Source: Halichoerus grypus
Taxonomy: Eukaryota > Chordata > Mammalia > Carnivora > Phocidae
DNA: 64,000 nucleotides
Assembly: GCF_964656455.1 (NCBI RefSeq)
Contig: NC_135726.1
Span: 9,438,394-9,502,393, forward strand
Direction of reading: 5' to 3'
In this document: piece after piece, positions 9,127 through 20,897 of the stretch
Numbering within the stretch: position 1 is the stretch's first letter
Layout of the letters: each line of letters opens with the position of its first letter
The notes under the pieces: model-generated
What the model was told of the DNA's origin: nothing
Seen by the model: only the letters and a program-made list of their open reading frames with translations
Databases searched by the model: none
Position numbers and translations under genes: made by a program

Positions 9127-12100
9127 AAAGTCCGAAGGAAAACCAAACAAAGACAATAGTTGGGTAATGTCAGTCTGCCAGAATCATCAATGTTGTCAGT
9201 TCATATTCTTGTCTTTTGCTGTCTAGGCATTTCTAATAAAACCCAGAAACACCAGTGATGAGTCACACCAACAGACCTGTGCACCACAGTCAGAGCTTAA
9301 ATAAGAGATATTTGTTAAATCCATCGCCTAAATGTAATCATGGGAGGTTCTTAAGAATACCAAACTAACTCTCCGTTTTCTGCACTAAGGAGATAAGGAG
9401 TGGCATGGATAACCAAAATGGGTGGAAAATACATAATCATTGGTTTGGGAACACATATCCTGATCCATCCCTCTCCTCCATCAGCCCCCTAGTCTATCTC
9501 CCTTACTGATTTATTTTCCCCGCTCGTGTTTCCCCTGCTTAAAATGACTTTACATTCCTTTTCATGCTGAACCTTAGAAGTAGATCTGAGACCATGCTTC
9601 CTTGCTGGAGAAAACAACTTTCCCATTTGAAAGCTTTTCAAATTATCCACGGCTTTGACAACAGGTACTCAGCAGTTGACAATATTCTCATTGGAAAGTT
9701 TCATCAACCACCTAAGGTCACTTAAGACGCAATAAGAATGGTATATTACCAGGCAAATGTAGTCATCAATATTATTCAAATGCAATTTTGGTTTACTTTT
9801 TCATCACTTCCCATGCTTAAAATTCCTAATTGCCATGAACACAGCCCAGTCAAAGAATGTATCTGTCAAATGCTCGCATACATTATGTTTGTGTGGATTT
9901 CCACACAAGACACCGCGGACACAGCTAAACTCCTGGACCCAGTCTCTTGTAAATTCATCACAGCACCTCAGATGTGACTCCAGATGCTCCCACTATCTGT
10001 CACTCTGTAATTCAAATATTTCCCCAAACCTTCCGTGGCAGCATATATTGGATGGATTAGGAGATACTGAACTGTAAACAAGGAAAGAAACATCTGAGAA
10101 GCTGCTCTCGGGAGAAGAACAAGACATCAGCGACCAGAACTCAGGAGGAAGGGTGATCCTGATGGAGGCAAGCTGATAAGGCTTCACTAATGGGATTCCA
10201 TGTGGTCTGCATGCTTATGGCTTAAATGAACTATGGACATTGAAACAGCCCACTTAATTAACCCAAAAACAAAAAGCATGGGCTGGGAATCTGAGACCTA
10301 CAGGAACTCCAGAAACAGAAATTACTTCTTTCTCACACTAATCATTCCAGGTCCTATAAATATACACAAGGTCACAAACAGTCCACATCATTATTTTTTT
10401 TTAAATTATTACAGAAGAAACTAAACTTCTAAAGGGCCAGATATAGGTTAAATCATAAAATGGTGACGAAAAAGTGAAGGTCTCTTCCCGAGTTTAAAAG
10501 AAGAAGGAAATTTTAACTTGAGTTGAAAAGTAATTTGATCAAGAATCAGGAATTCCAAGTCCCAGTCCTGATTCTATATTTCTTCAAAAAATGTTTTGCT
10601 CAGTATCCACACTATGATCCCTAGCTTTATTTTTTGCAACAGAGACTTAATATTTGCCCTTATTGGTATGTTAAACTCAACCAATAGGAACAGTTAAGCA
10701 GACATACGATCCATGTTGGATGGATCCTACAGACAGCACTATACACATGGGACATGCTGGTATTATTTCATTGAGTCAAATGACAAGCTTCTTAGCAGAA
10801 ACCAGTCCTGGCGTAATTCAGGATGACAAATAATCTAAGGTATAAGAATAAAAATTAGGAGACATCAGGTGACCAAGGAGAGTGCTATGAGATCTGACTT
10901 TCTATAGAAGCACCACAAAGGACTCAAAACACTTAAGTTGGGATTAACACTTAGGTTGGAACCAAAGCCACCAGAGCCCCACCCTGGCGGAGCCCTTCCA
11001 CAACTCCAAAAGGGAGAAACGAGTACTAAGTGAATGATCTGCCAGCTGACACTGAAATGACGAAAGATGAAATCTCAATGTTACATTTGTCAAATAATGC
11101 CATTCACCAAAAAGCTCAAATTTTAAAAGGCCTGAAATGTCCATATTTAAGTCATCTGAAATTCTGTTTCACCTAAGAGAATGTGATTCCTAGTCATGCG
11201 TCAGATGCCGACTGAGAGGGGGAAAATGATAATCCATCTGGTCCTTCCTCCTCATAGATGCCTCTTTCCCATCCACGGAAGACAAAGTTGCAGGGGCAAG
11301 AGAACACCTTGGACTTCGTGATGACCTTCTCACGTCCTGCTACCAGTACTCACTCTCCAGTGAAAGGCTGGAAGAGATGGGCCCCTGGAGCATCAAGGCA
11401 TTTGTGATGTCCTCCAGCTCCCTAGAATGGGATTCTTTTCCAGCCCACTCTCCCCATGGCCCTAGGCTGATGCTATTTGATTACCATAACTCTACTGGCC
11501 AGAGAGATGGTCCGTAGGCCATGTTGGTATGGTGTCCTGGTGACATCTTGTGGTGAAACAGAATATAAATAAGCCTAAAATTCTACCCATGGCTGCATTT
11601 GGGCTAACTAGAAACCTGATTTCACCTTTGTTTTTCTACCTGAGTAACTTCGGACTTTATCCTTCCTTCTCTGAAGAGGAGCATCTTCTAGGCCCCTAAC
11701 CAAGAGGCATATACTGGGGTCCAGGGGACACAAACATTTAATCATACATCAAAAAAAACCCTTCCCAGAACTGATTATACACAAGATAGAGGCCACTTTC
11801 ATTAGAGGGATGAAGGTATTTTCAAAGAAATAAAAAGATTCTATCTCCCACTGGTCACCATCTATCCCAATGGACAAATAAACAAAAAGGTAACAAGAGA
11901 GAATTACAGCACGTAGGTGAAAGTGGCCAGGTAACACGTGCCCAACTCCCCAAACTTCCTAAAGAAAGCCTGAGTTAAGATGATAAAACTCCCTCGAATT
12001 TCCGTGAAAAGTTATTCTTATTCAATTATGAATAATTGAATAATGTTAAAATATATACTCCACAAAAGGTAAACTTGGGGTCTTTCTCTATCTGGGATTA

Positions 12101-13436
12101 AAAATGAACAATGGGGAAGAAGAAGTTTCCACAAATAAAATGATTCCATAGTAAGAGCCCACTTGGCTCTGACTGCAAACAGAAATGAAAAAGATTACAC
12201 AGCATCGAGGACACTAACAAAAGGGCAAACCATTTCCATTGTGAACTAAAGAAGTAGAGAAGAAGGGTATGGAGACGCTGACGTAAATACCTGTCGGTGT
12301 CCAAAGTAATATCTTTTTAAACATTTAAGAAGACAGGGGTGCATATAATGGACGTGATATGAATCTGTCTGTATGAAATCCTTATGTCTGAAAACAGCTC
12401 TCAGCAGATTGGCCTGGTCAGTGGAAATGCCTGTCCTCATAAGACACACCGAACGTGTGCCTTTGATAAGTGTGCCCATCAGCAGGAACCACAACACGGT
12501 CATGCCCGGCCTTTTAGTACCTATTCGGTGTGACAATAAATGAGACCCGTGTGTTACCTGGTATTGTCTACAAGAGCGGCAGCAGAGCAGTGAGGCCTGG
12601 GCTACACAAGAAAACATCGCAGATTACAAAATAAAATTGTGAAACACTTCCATTCTAGTATTTTCTAGGCAATGCTAAGGAAAAAATCATTATTAAGGTT
12701 TCTCTGGCATAATCTGCATCCATGAGGACGTGGTGATTTTAAATGTAAGATCTGGAGACTTGCACTATTAGGGATCCTTCTCTTAGATGGCTGGGAAATG
12801 TCAGGCTTGCTGCCTTTTCCAAACCAAATTAAACCTAAACTCAAATTCCAGGGTGGGTGGAATTAGAGTATTTTACCCCGTGGGGCTCACGTCTGAGAGC
12901 CTAAAAATATCCCTCGCCCACCATTTATTCCACTGATGTCTTGAGGATACCCAGATGTTGCTGAGGAATAGGTAACTAAGCAGTGTATGCCTTCATTCTC
13001 AAAGGGAGCCAAAATGCCAAGTTTTTATTTTGTTTTGTTTTTTAGATGCAGAAGCCGCAGTTAAAGGAATGGCAGTTCCAGAACTATTTCTTAAAATCTT
13101 GGGTGGGAAAAAGACAATTATACATTTAGATGTAATATCAAAGTGAGTCAAATTATTAAAAAAAAAAAAAGGAAAATACAATATAATCCAAAGAAATGTG
13201 CTGGTTGGAAGCTGAAAAACAAAATACACCCAAGAAAAGGATTCCAGGATTTTTACACATCAACCTAATATTTTATGAGGTAACATGGAATAATTGCACT
13301 GAGGTATAGTTTTCTTAATCAGCCAAGGTGTAGTTACTGGGGAAGGAATAAATTATTCCAATAACTGATGTTGGGACAACTAACTAATCATTTGGGGGAA
13401 AGAAACCAGACAGACCCTTACCCCATTTCTCATGGC
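9127..13436. other. Long unique stretch, no gene or repeat recognised
   Basis: About 4.3 kb without a recognisable gene, RNA or clear transposon, apart from small low-complexity runs near 10390, 13034 and 13156. A minus-strand open frame of 123 codons (12246-12617) has no recognised homology and is treated as chance. Old, highly diverged repeats may be present but are beyond recognition by eye. Confidence 0.4.
12018..12043. repeat. Perfect hairpin, 11-bp arms, 4-nt loop
   Basis: 'ttattcaatta' is followed by the loop 'tgaa' and then 'taattgaataa', its exact reverse complement. All-AT arms make this a possible cruciform-forming site; no terminator or RNA gene context exists. Confidence 0.7.
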
Positions 13437-13457
13437 AAAAAAAAAAAAAAAAAAAAA
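13437..13457. repeat. A-homopolymer (about 21 nt)
   Basis: A pure A-run directly ahead of the L1-derived segment. Confidence 0.9.
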
Positions 13458-13469
13458 TCCCAATGAATT

Positions 13470-14310
13470 TAATGATTTCAAGGTCAAACATAGGAGCATT
13501 TAGCCAGTAAGACAGATAAGTGAATAGAATGTTACAGTGGAGAAGGATTTTTAAAGCATAACAACAAAAAGCAGAGACAATAGAGAACAGGCTCATCAAT
13601 TTGCTATGTTAAAACTAAGCATAAAATTCTAAGACCAAAAAAAAAAAAAGCAGAAATCATGAGGAAATATCTATGATACACATAACAAAGGGTTACTATC
13701 CCTACCTGAACACATAAAAAGTTCTTATCATTTCATAGACAAAAAGGCACAGGGACAGAAATCAATGAACATGAATAGACCATTTCAAAAGAAGACATTG
13801 TTGTTACGTACATATATTAAAAAAAAAAAAAATTTAGCTTCCCTAATTCGAGGAAATGCACAGCAAAATAAGCCAAGGTTCAATCTGGCTTTCGAAAATG
13901 ATACTTAGTGAAAATACAAGCAAGTAATCTCTCAGTATTTCCAGAAGACAATTTAGCAATTTATCTCGAAGCCCACTCTTCCTCTTAAAACCAGCCCTTC
14001 CAGGCATACTTGGCAATCACCCACTGATGTGTGCTAAAAGACATTCATTGCAATTCCGTTTACAATCGAGAAAAATTGTGAATAACCTCTATGTCCAACA
14101 ATAGGGGATCCGTTAAGTAAATGATAATCCACCCATACATTAGGGCATTGAGCAGCTATTAAAAAAGATGCTGCCGAAGGATTTAATAGCATGGAAACAG
14201 TGTTAAGTGGGAAAGGGCAGTTTCTAGGACAATTCTATTTTCTTTTTTTGACCTGACTGTATTTTTAAACTTCTTACAAGCAATGTATGTTTGTGATATC
14301 AGAAACTACA
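13470..14310 (+). mobile_element. Old L1 (L1M-type) 3' ORF2/3'UTR fragment
   Basis: The order 'gtttacaatcgagaaaaatt', 'aacctctatgtccaacaata', 'gatccgttaagtaaatgata', 'ccatacattagggcattgag' and 'agcatggaaacagtgttaag' follows the 3' region of mammalian L1, upstream of and into the 3' UTR. It is 5'-truncated and carries stops and frameshifts, so no protein can be made. Confidence 0.75.
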
Positions 14311-14399
14311 CATGTAAAATAACCACCAAAAATAATAACTTGTTCCACTTAAGAGAGAAGGAAAAATAATGCAGTTGCAGCCTTTGGTCCCTTCCTTTC

Positions 14400-14525
14400 C
14401 ACTGACAGATCATGGGAGCTTCAGCAGTCACATAATCTGTTTGGGCCTCAGTTTCCCCATCTATAAAACAGGAATAACAACACCTTCCGTATCTTAGACA
14501 TACAGAGAAGGCTGATAACACGATT
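14400..14525 (+). repeat. MIR SINE fragment
   Basis: 'tgggcctcagtttccccatc' followed by 'tataaaacaggaataacaac' is the MIR core in its sense orientation. Confidence 0.75.
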
Positions 14526-14973
14526 ACATGAATACACTCTCTCTAGATACATAAAAGTCTATTTCGTTGTGTTGTTGTTTTGGAAACTCTATTGTCATAC
14601 CAACTATGTGAAAAAAAGTTGCTCAATTCTATTTGACAAATGTGTCCACCTAGTTGGGCTGAAATGCCTTTCTGCCATGTCTCTGCAAGTGAACTCAAAC
14701 ACCCTCTCCTTCTAGAAGCTCAGGCCAGCTGCAGGGATGGCTCCCTCCTTCTGTTTCCCAAGACACCTGCTCTGCATTGCCAGGCTGCTCTGACCACTTC
14801 CATGTTTTCTGTGGCACCACATGGTCTGCCTGCCCTCAACTTGATGCATCCCTCACTCTGCCTGCCCCACCTTCCATGGGGTAGAAACTTGAGCACTCCT
14901 CCCACGGGCCACATCAATCTCTTGAGGACCAGCCAAGGTTGAAAAGCACAAAAGAGCACGTTCCACACAAGTA

Positions 14974-15168
14974 CAGGCTTTCTCAACCTTGCCACTACTG
15001 ACTTTTGGGGGCTGGGCAATTCTTTCTTGGGGCCCGTCCTGTGCATCGTAGGATGCTTAGCAGCATTCCTGGCCTAAACTCACTAGATGCCAATAACAAC
15101 TCATTCTCCCCCAGGAGATGTGACAACCAAAACGTCTCCACACATTGCCAAATACCCCAGAGTGGTAA
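14974..15168 (-). mobile_element. MER5A-type hAT-Charlie element
   Basis: 'caggctttctcaaccttgcc', 'gtcctgtgcatcgtaggatg', 'ttagcagcattcctggcc' and 'acattgccaaatacccc' match the reverse complement of MER5A, a nonautonomous hAT element. The right end appears truncated. Confidence 0.85.
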
Positions 15169-15409
15169 GGGGACAGACTGCACACAGGGAGAACGGCACT
15201 GTTTTCTTGTTACTAATGGCCAGGGCCTCTAAGCGGCAGACACGCAGATCAAATAAAGGATCATCTCAAGCACAGAGCCTTGACAAGAGAGTCTATGCCA
15301 GCAACCAGACTGAACGACGGATGACAGGGAGGGCATCGCTCTCCTCCCTCCTCAGGTTCCTTCTCAGCCTTGAGCAAAAGGAAGGGGACAGCCCCCCTGA
15401 ACCCGGAGC

Positions 15410-15950
15410 CTATTTGCGTCTCCTCTGAGAGCATATTCCGGAAGCGCTACGGAGAGAGCGTGAAGATCTTTTGTGAGATTACTTATCTCAAGCGTGTGTC
15501 ACTTTTTCAGCACCATAAAACTGAAATACTTGAAATAGATGTCACTACATTTGTCATGAACTGACATGGCCAATTAATATTACAAATTCACCACGGAGAA
15601 ACGCTTCCAGCTCCCAAGGTATAAACTGCTGAACATCACAATTTCATCTTGTAACAATGGGCCAACCTCGCCAGGGCTATAAATACGACGAAGCTGATTA
15701 AATGGTAAAGAGCACTATTCACTGGGAGCCGCTTTCTAGGGCTGACACTTGCACCGCGCCTAAAGTTAAACAGGTGCCACCAGTGTCTTGGCTGCAAAGA
15801 TATACTCTGTCCTCTCTTTCTTCAGGAAAAAGTTGACTGCTGCACACCGTGTCATTTTTCTCCCCACAGCTAGCAGGTGGCACGCTCATTATGTCACATG
15901 AAAGATTCTGGACACAGGTAGTCCCAAGTTGTGTTGCCATTTAGCTGGCT
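15410..15950. other. Unique CpG-retaining block, CNE-like, enhancer-type motifs
   Basis: No repeat is recognised across about 540 bases. CpGs persist ('tccggaagcgctacggagag'), and there are a GATA-type site ('acttatctca'), several ATTA cores ('ccaattaatatt') and a CTCF-like word 'ctagcaggtggca' at 15870-15882 (one mismatch to the common core). The combination suggests a regulatory element, as inference only. Confidence 0.35.
15870..15917 (+). other. Exon-like 48-nt segment with good splice signals
   Basis: A polypyrimidine tract and acceptor ('tcatttttctccccacag') end at 15869, and a donor 'cag|gtagtc' follows 15917. The 48-nt interval is a multiple of three and open in one frame (16 codons, starting Leu-Ala-Gly-Gly), while the other two frames contain stops. 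It matches no protein I recognise. It could be a cassette microexon or a chance pair of splice-like sites. Confidence 0.2.
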
Positions 15951-15954
15951 AGGC

Positions 15955-16030
15955 TTTTTCTCTCCTTTCTTTTTTTTTCTTCCCTCCCTCGTGTCTTTCT
16001 TTCTTTCCTTCCTTCTTTTCTTTCTTATTT
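15955..16030. repeat. Pyrimidine-rich (TTCC/TTTC)n tract
   Basis: About 75 bases almost entirely of C and T on the plus strand, built from TTTC and TTCC units. Confidence 0.9.
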
Positions 16031-16480
16031 AATTAAGTGGTACCATAGCCAAACTCCCGCTCCTAATGAGGCACAGCTGGGCCTTTGGCCCTGAGACTTA
16101 CATGCTGGAAATGAACTGGAAACAACAACTGGCCTCCCCTTAACTTCTCATGAGCCAGCTTCACCCTGCTCCGCCCTCTGGGAGCGGACCAGCACCTTTT
16201 CTGGTGGCCACCTTAGCCATCAAGCAGAAAAATGCCACTGTTCCCGGTCACACACTGATTTCTGGTGATTTTCAAACACTCTCCACCCACCACTGCCAAA
16301 AGGCAGGCATTGGACTTGAACTCCGCAGGGCATTTAGGGGCTGAAAGGCCTTGACTTTCCTTTGTTGGCAGAAGTTTTAAGTTCCAATCCTGTGGCTTAG
16401 TTCTTTATATTGTTGGTTTGGAAGACAGAGAGAGCGTTCAGGGAAGAGACTACGTATTAAGGAAAATAAGTAGTGGCCAA

Positions 16481-16575
16481 TAAATTATCCAAACAGAATA
16501 AACAAAGTCGACTCTGGAAATAAGGTTTTGGAAGAAGGTGAGACCTATATGCATGAGTGTATGAAATCAGAGAGA
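16481..16575 (+). repeat. Diverged direct repeat, copy A
   Basis: Shares the ordered blocks 'gaataaacaaagtc' and 'gtatgaaatcaga', at nearly the same spacing, with 18009-18101. Similarity by eye is roughly 70-75% over about 95 bp. It could be an old local duplication or two fragments of one unrecognised dispersed repeat. Confidence 0.55.
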
Positions 16576-18008
16576 AATGTGTCAAAAACAAATTACAAAT
16601 CTTCCAAATACAGGATTACATATGAATGGATAGTAATAATCACACATTGGTCAAATTCAGCGTGTGTATTACGTCTTGCATTTCATCAAACAGTTAGCTC
16701 TTGGGTCATTAATTAGCAACCTTGGTTCTAGATACCAGAATCTGAGAAAGGCTATATAGCATGCTGTCCCTGCCTCAATATTGTGATTCATTTCCTTATC
16801 CACTTCTCTTTTTCTTCCTTCATTTTACTAAAAATGCCTTCTGAAGAGAAAGAAGACTTTTCAAAGGAATACTCATGAGTCTCTGCTCACAGAGTTCACC
16901 ATTAATGGAAATAGGAGATTGCTTTCTTCCAAGTACACTTAATTAAAGTAATTTACTAACTCCTTTATGTCTAACACACATACATACACAAAACTGTAAG
17001 AATTTTTATGTATTTATACTGTACTTTTTTTCTTACTCTTCTCTCAATAATGGATTCTTTCTGTTTTAGAAAGCTGAACCACTCCATACAAAGAACAGTT
17101 TACTCCAATACAAATAGAAATTATAGAAAATATAAAAATCCCAGTAAACCCTTTAATCTCTAACTTTCCAAGCAGGTGAATTAATATAGAGGACATTCAA
17201 GATTTATTTTCTTTAAGCTCCAACAGTAACGAGTGTTTCAAAGTCATTCTCAAAGCCCTGGAGATTTTTACAATCCAAACGAACCAAGCTTAAATCTGTG
17301 GTGTGATATATAATAAAACCTACTCCAGGAATCATCTCCTTAAAGATATATGGTACCTTTGAATAAGAGAAAAAGAAATAAGAGAATATAAACATATATG
17401 GATCTAATGGTTAGAATTTTTGAATAAAGGTTTCTTGCTTCAAGTAATAAACTGAAGCTTCTTGGTGGGTATTTTGTATCTTGATTTTTCCAAAAAGAAA
17501 TTACTGGAGCAATGCCAAGTGAAGGGAAGAAATTACGAGCACGTTTCCCTACAGAAACAAGGTCCCTACCCTGTAACTGTGGGCACCTCAGCATCACACA
17601 GTAGCTCGGAATTGCTCTCGGGGTCCTTTTACTCTTCTGGGTCCGAGTCACTCCACCATCTGTAAATTGCTTTTCATGTCAAAGAAAGTGTAAATGGTTT
17701 TCTTATCCTTAAATTTCTTGTCTTACATAAGAAAACATTAAGCATATTTCAAATAAAAATTTACAATTATCAATAGCTGTGTGAAAGATTAAATACCCAA
17801 GCTAAGATAGCTAAGTTAAAAAAAAAAAAAAAGTGATAAAATGGAACAGAGAACTTTGATTTTCTCTTTCTAATCTGAAAATATCACTGGAGACTGTGGA
17901 GGAAGCAAAAGAACAGTCAGAAGGCCTTTGGGGATTACTTAGTAAAAGTCATTTCAGTCATACAATCATGACCAAAAGGAATATTTGTTAGATAATTGTT
18001 ATTCACTC
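16576..18008. other. Unique AT-rich sequence between the paired repeats
   Basis: No gene or named repeat is recognised. An A-run occurs at about 17818-17832. Confidence 0.4.
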
Positions 18009-18101
18009 TAGTAATTACCCAAACTGAATAAACAAAGTCAGCTTTGAAACTCAAATTATGGAGGAAGGGGAGAACTCTGCGCTTGACTGTATGAAATCAG
18101 A
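18009..18101 (+). repeat. Diverged direct repeat, copy B
   Basis: Partner of 16481-16575 in the same orientation, about 1.5 kb downstream. The blocks 'gaataaacaaagtc' and 'gtatgaaatcaga' are identical in both copies; the sequence between them differs by substitutions and small indels. Confidence 0.55.
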
Positions 18102-18197
18102 ATGATACAAGTTAATGTCGTTATTTTGCTTAAATGGAAACATCCATGATACAACCGGCCTTTGACTCACATAAAATTCACCCATATCACATATGAG

Positions 18198-18250
18198 GCC
18201 CAAGAAGTGGAACCCCAAGCCCAAGAAATGGAACCCCAAACCCAAGAAAG
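18198..18250. repeat. 21-bp tandem repeat, about 2.5 units
   Basis: The unit 'gcccaagaartggaacccc' plus 'aa' occurs at 18198-18218 and 18219-18239 with a single difference, then a partial third unit follows. It is a minisatellite-like duplication with no spacer, so it is not a CRISPR array. Confidence 0.9.
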
Positions 18251-18454
18251 CATCAAACAAAAAAATCTCAACACATTCTAGACACCATTGATTGGATAAA
18301 GAATTTGAGTGAGTGCCCCGAATAACACGCATTAGCAATCACTGGGCATTACCTTACATACCATAGAAGGATAATCCACTTTAAGTTACTTTTTAATTTA
18401 TCAAAACACAATTTATAAAGTAATTATACTGACAATTCCCGAGACATTTTTAAA

Positions 18455-18571
18455 AAATATATTACTGCTTTATTCAGATATAGTTCATATACGGTGCAAT
18501 TCACCCATTTAAATTGTACAGTTCTGTGGGTTTTCATGTATTCACAGTTATGCAACCATCACCACAGTCAA
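18455..18571 (-). mobile_element. L1M 3' region fragment, antisense
   Basis: 'gtgcaattcacccatttaaa', 'ttgtacagttctgtgggttt' and 'tatgcaaccatcaccacagt' match the antisense of the 3' region of old mammalian L1. It is related to the segment at 31290-31440. Confidence 0.7.
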
Positions 18572-18748
18572 GAGAAGAGGGGAGGGGGGGAGGGGAGGGG
18601 AGGGGAACTGAGGGGAGGCGAGGCGAGGCAAGAGGAGACAAGACGAGACGCGAGACAAAACGAGACGAGGAGACAAGACCAGATGAGAGGAAAAGAGAAA
18701 GAAAGGGAAAGAAGGGGAGAGAAGGAAGGAAAAGAGGAGCAAGAGACT
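18571..18748 (+). repeat. Purine-rich tract, (GGGGA)n grading into (GAGAC)n and (GAAA)n
   Basis: About 178 bases are overwhelmingly A and G on the plus strand, with GGGGA-type units first, then GAGAC-type units containing several CpGs, then GGAA/GAAA units. Open frames in it encode only Arg/Glu-rich low complexity and are not genes. Long purine-pyrimidine strand asymmetry can form triplex or G-rich structures. Confidence 0.95.
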
Positions 18749-20897
18749 TAGAGGCACATCATCGAAGGCGCGTACTCATGGTCTTTGTCACTGGAGGATT
18801 TCCCACTGTTTCCTAAGGTGATAGAGCTCCAGTTGTCTGGTTGCCAAATAAACTCTCTTACCAAATAAAGCAAGAAAGCAAGCAAAAAAAAACTGTTCAT
18901 TCGCAAAACTGAGACTCACCGAGTTAAAAAATTAAGTTGTACAGATCAGAAATGTAATCATAGGAGACAAGCTCTGAGAGTTTTTCAATCACTGTGGGGC
19001 TCCATCAATTTAAAGTCATGTTACATTAAAGAGAAAAACGTCTGGGAGTGTCCCCCCATGTCACTTTAGATTAGATTTGCTGTTGTTATCAGGCTGTGCA
19101 TTTTGTCGGCTTTATTTTACATTTTAAAGATTTTGCTTAATGCCCATAAATAAGAAAACACATAACCTATGACTTGTTCTCGGTTGCCCAGAGATTAGCA
19201 GGCAGCACAAATTAACATGAAGAGTGAAACACACAGTGTTCATCTAGATTCATATTAACATATTAACTAACTTCCTTGGAGCAATCAAACATAGGGCGAC
19301 TTCAAATCCAGCGACTTTTTTTTTTTTTTTAACTCTGCTCCACTTAATTTAAAAGTTACACAAAAATCAATTTGTGGTCTCTCTCCCTTCACCTATTCAA
19401 CCATGCAGGAGGGAAGTGGAAAATTCCATCCAGTCTGTCTCAGTGTCTCGTCAAGTGCGACTTCCTTTATCTCACCAGGATCTTGTTAAATTGCATATGA
19501 GTTTAGTCCTGGGCTCTGAGGATTTCTAAACATCAAGTTGCATGAAAGTGACACTTCACCAATTTAAGTGATAAGTTTTCAAATTGTGAAGCGTCTAATT
19601 GCAACAATAAATTCACCTGGCTTTCCTCTCTGACCAGACATCTGTATCTTTAACAAACAAAAGTGGCAGTTTAAAAACAATTAGACTCAAAAACTCTAAT
19701 GAATAAAAATCACTGTCTCTACAGATAGCACGTAAACTTGGATGTGCTTCTGCACGGCACAGCACACAGGCTAAGGACATTCTGAGCCAGGAAAGGCCCT
19801 GTGCATGAAGTCACACCTCTAAGACATCAAAAATCTAGAGGAAACCTTAAAACCTCACTGTGACAGTCATAAACGTAGTGACTTTATCGTTACATTTTGT
19901 TTTTCTTAGAGGAAGGAGAGTGGCCTTCATATTGTTTGACCACAGAATTCAATAAAAGACTGCTTCCTACCCCGGACAACCAACCCTGACACCCACAAAC
20001 AAACCACCTCTTAATGACGAGGGCATTGAGCAAAGCAAAGACAAAGAGGAGGCAGAGTCCACAAAAAATCGAGACGGTTGGATAGGGGTGGGCCTCTGCC
20101 TTCCATGGAAGAGGAGGCTGGTGTTAACTATTTCAAGAAACTGGCACAGGAGTTTCCAAACTGGCTCTGAGTTGCCAAGGGCGTGCAATCTGGAAGGATC
20201 TTTGAGGGTCATTTGACTGCACTCTATTTCCCGCTTACATGCTGACTTCGGAACCTGACCTCTGCAGAAGACAAGTCTCCACGGCCTCCACAGCATACAG
20301 AATTATTTATCCCTGTACCCCTATATATTAAACACCCTTTCCCAGAAGGTGAAATAACTGTTTGCTGAGTGAGTGGATGAATCTTATGTTGAACATTATA
20401 AGGATGTGCAAAACACTTTGTGTGACCCCTGGCATGTAATAACTTTCAGTAAGAGATTTCTCTTCGGAGCCCCTGGTAAGCTTTTGGTTTAAGGTCAGAA
20501 GCTCAGAACCTGGCAGCATAGTCCGGTGAGGCTCTGATCCCTTCAGGTGGATCATGCTCAACACAGCAGGGGTCTACAAACAGCAGTGCTCTGTCTTTAA
20601 TAGCATATTAGCCCATGCAATTATTTGGGACCCTTTGTTTTCTACTGCTCAAACAAAGGCAATTACCTCCTTGCCCTCTATGCTCTTCTTATATGTTTAC
20701 CGTTTTTTTTTTCCACCAGGGTTGTACCTATATATGGTGGTACCTACTATTTCTACCACCCAGAAAGCAGGACCAACCAATTATCCTCACTTCGGGTACT
20801 GTCTGAACCACTGCATACATCCCGAGAGGCAGGGCAGGAAGTTAGAAACAGGAAGGAAGTGCTGGATTTATTACTATGTATGTAGGGCAACGTGCTA
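18749..20897. other. Unique sequence; T-run at 19317-19331
   Basis: No gene or named repeat is recognised across about 2.1 kb. The part at 19440-19700 is AT-rich with many ATTA-type cores and looks like conserved noncoding DNA. Confidence 0.35.

Noticed and set aside
12246..12617. 123-codon minus-strand open frame
   Set aside because: No homology recognised, no poly-A or processed-pseudogene features, and no matching splice sites.
18198..18250. Short near-identical repeats that might suggest a CRISPR array
   Set aside because: The units are directly adjacent without spacers, and the DNA is mammalian.
18494..18816. Arg/Glu-rich and Leu/Ser/Pro-rich open frames over the purine tract
   Set aside because: They are translations of a simple repeat.
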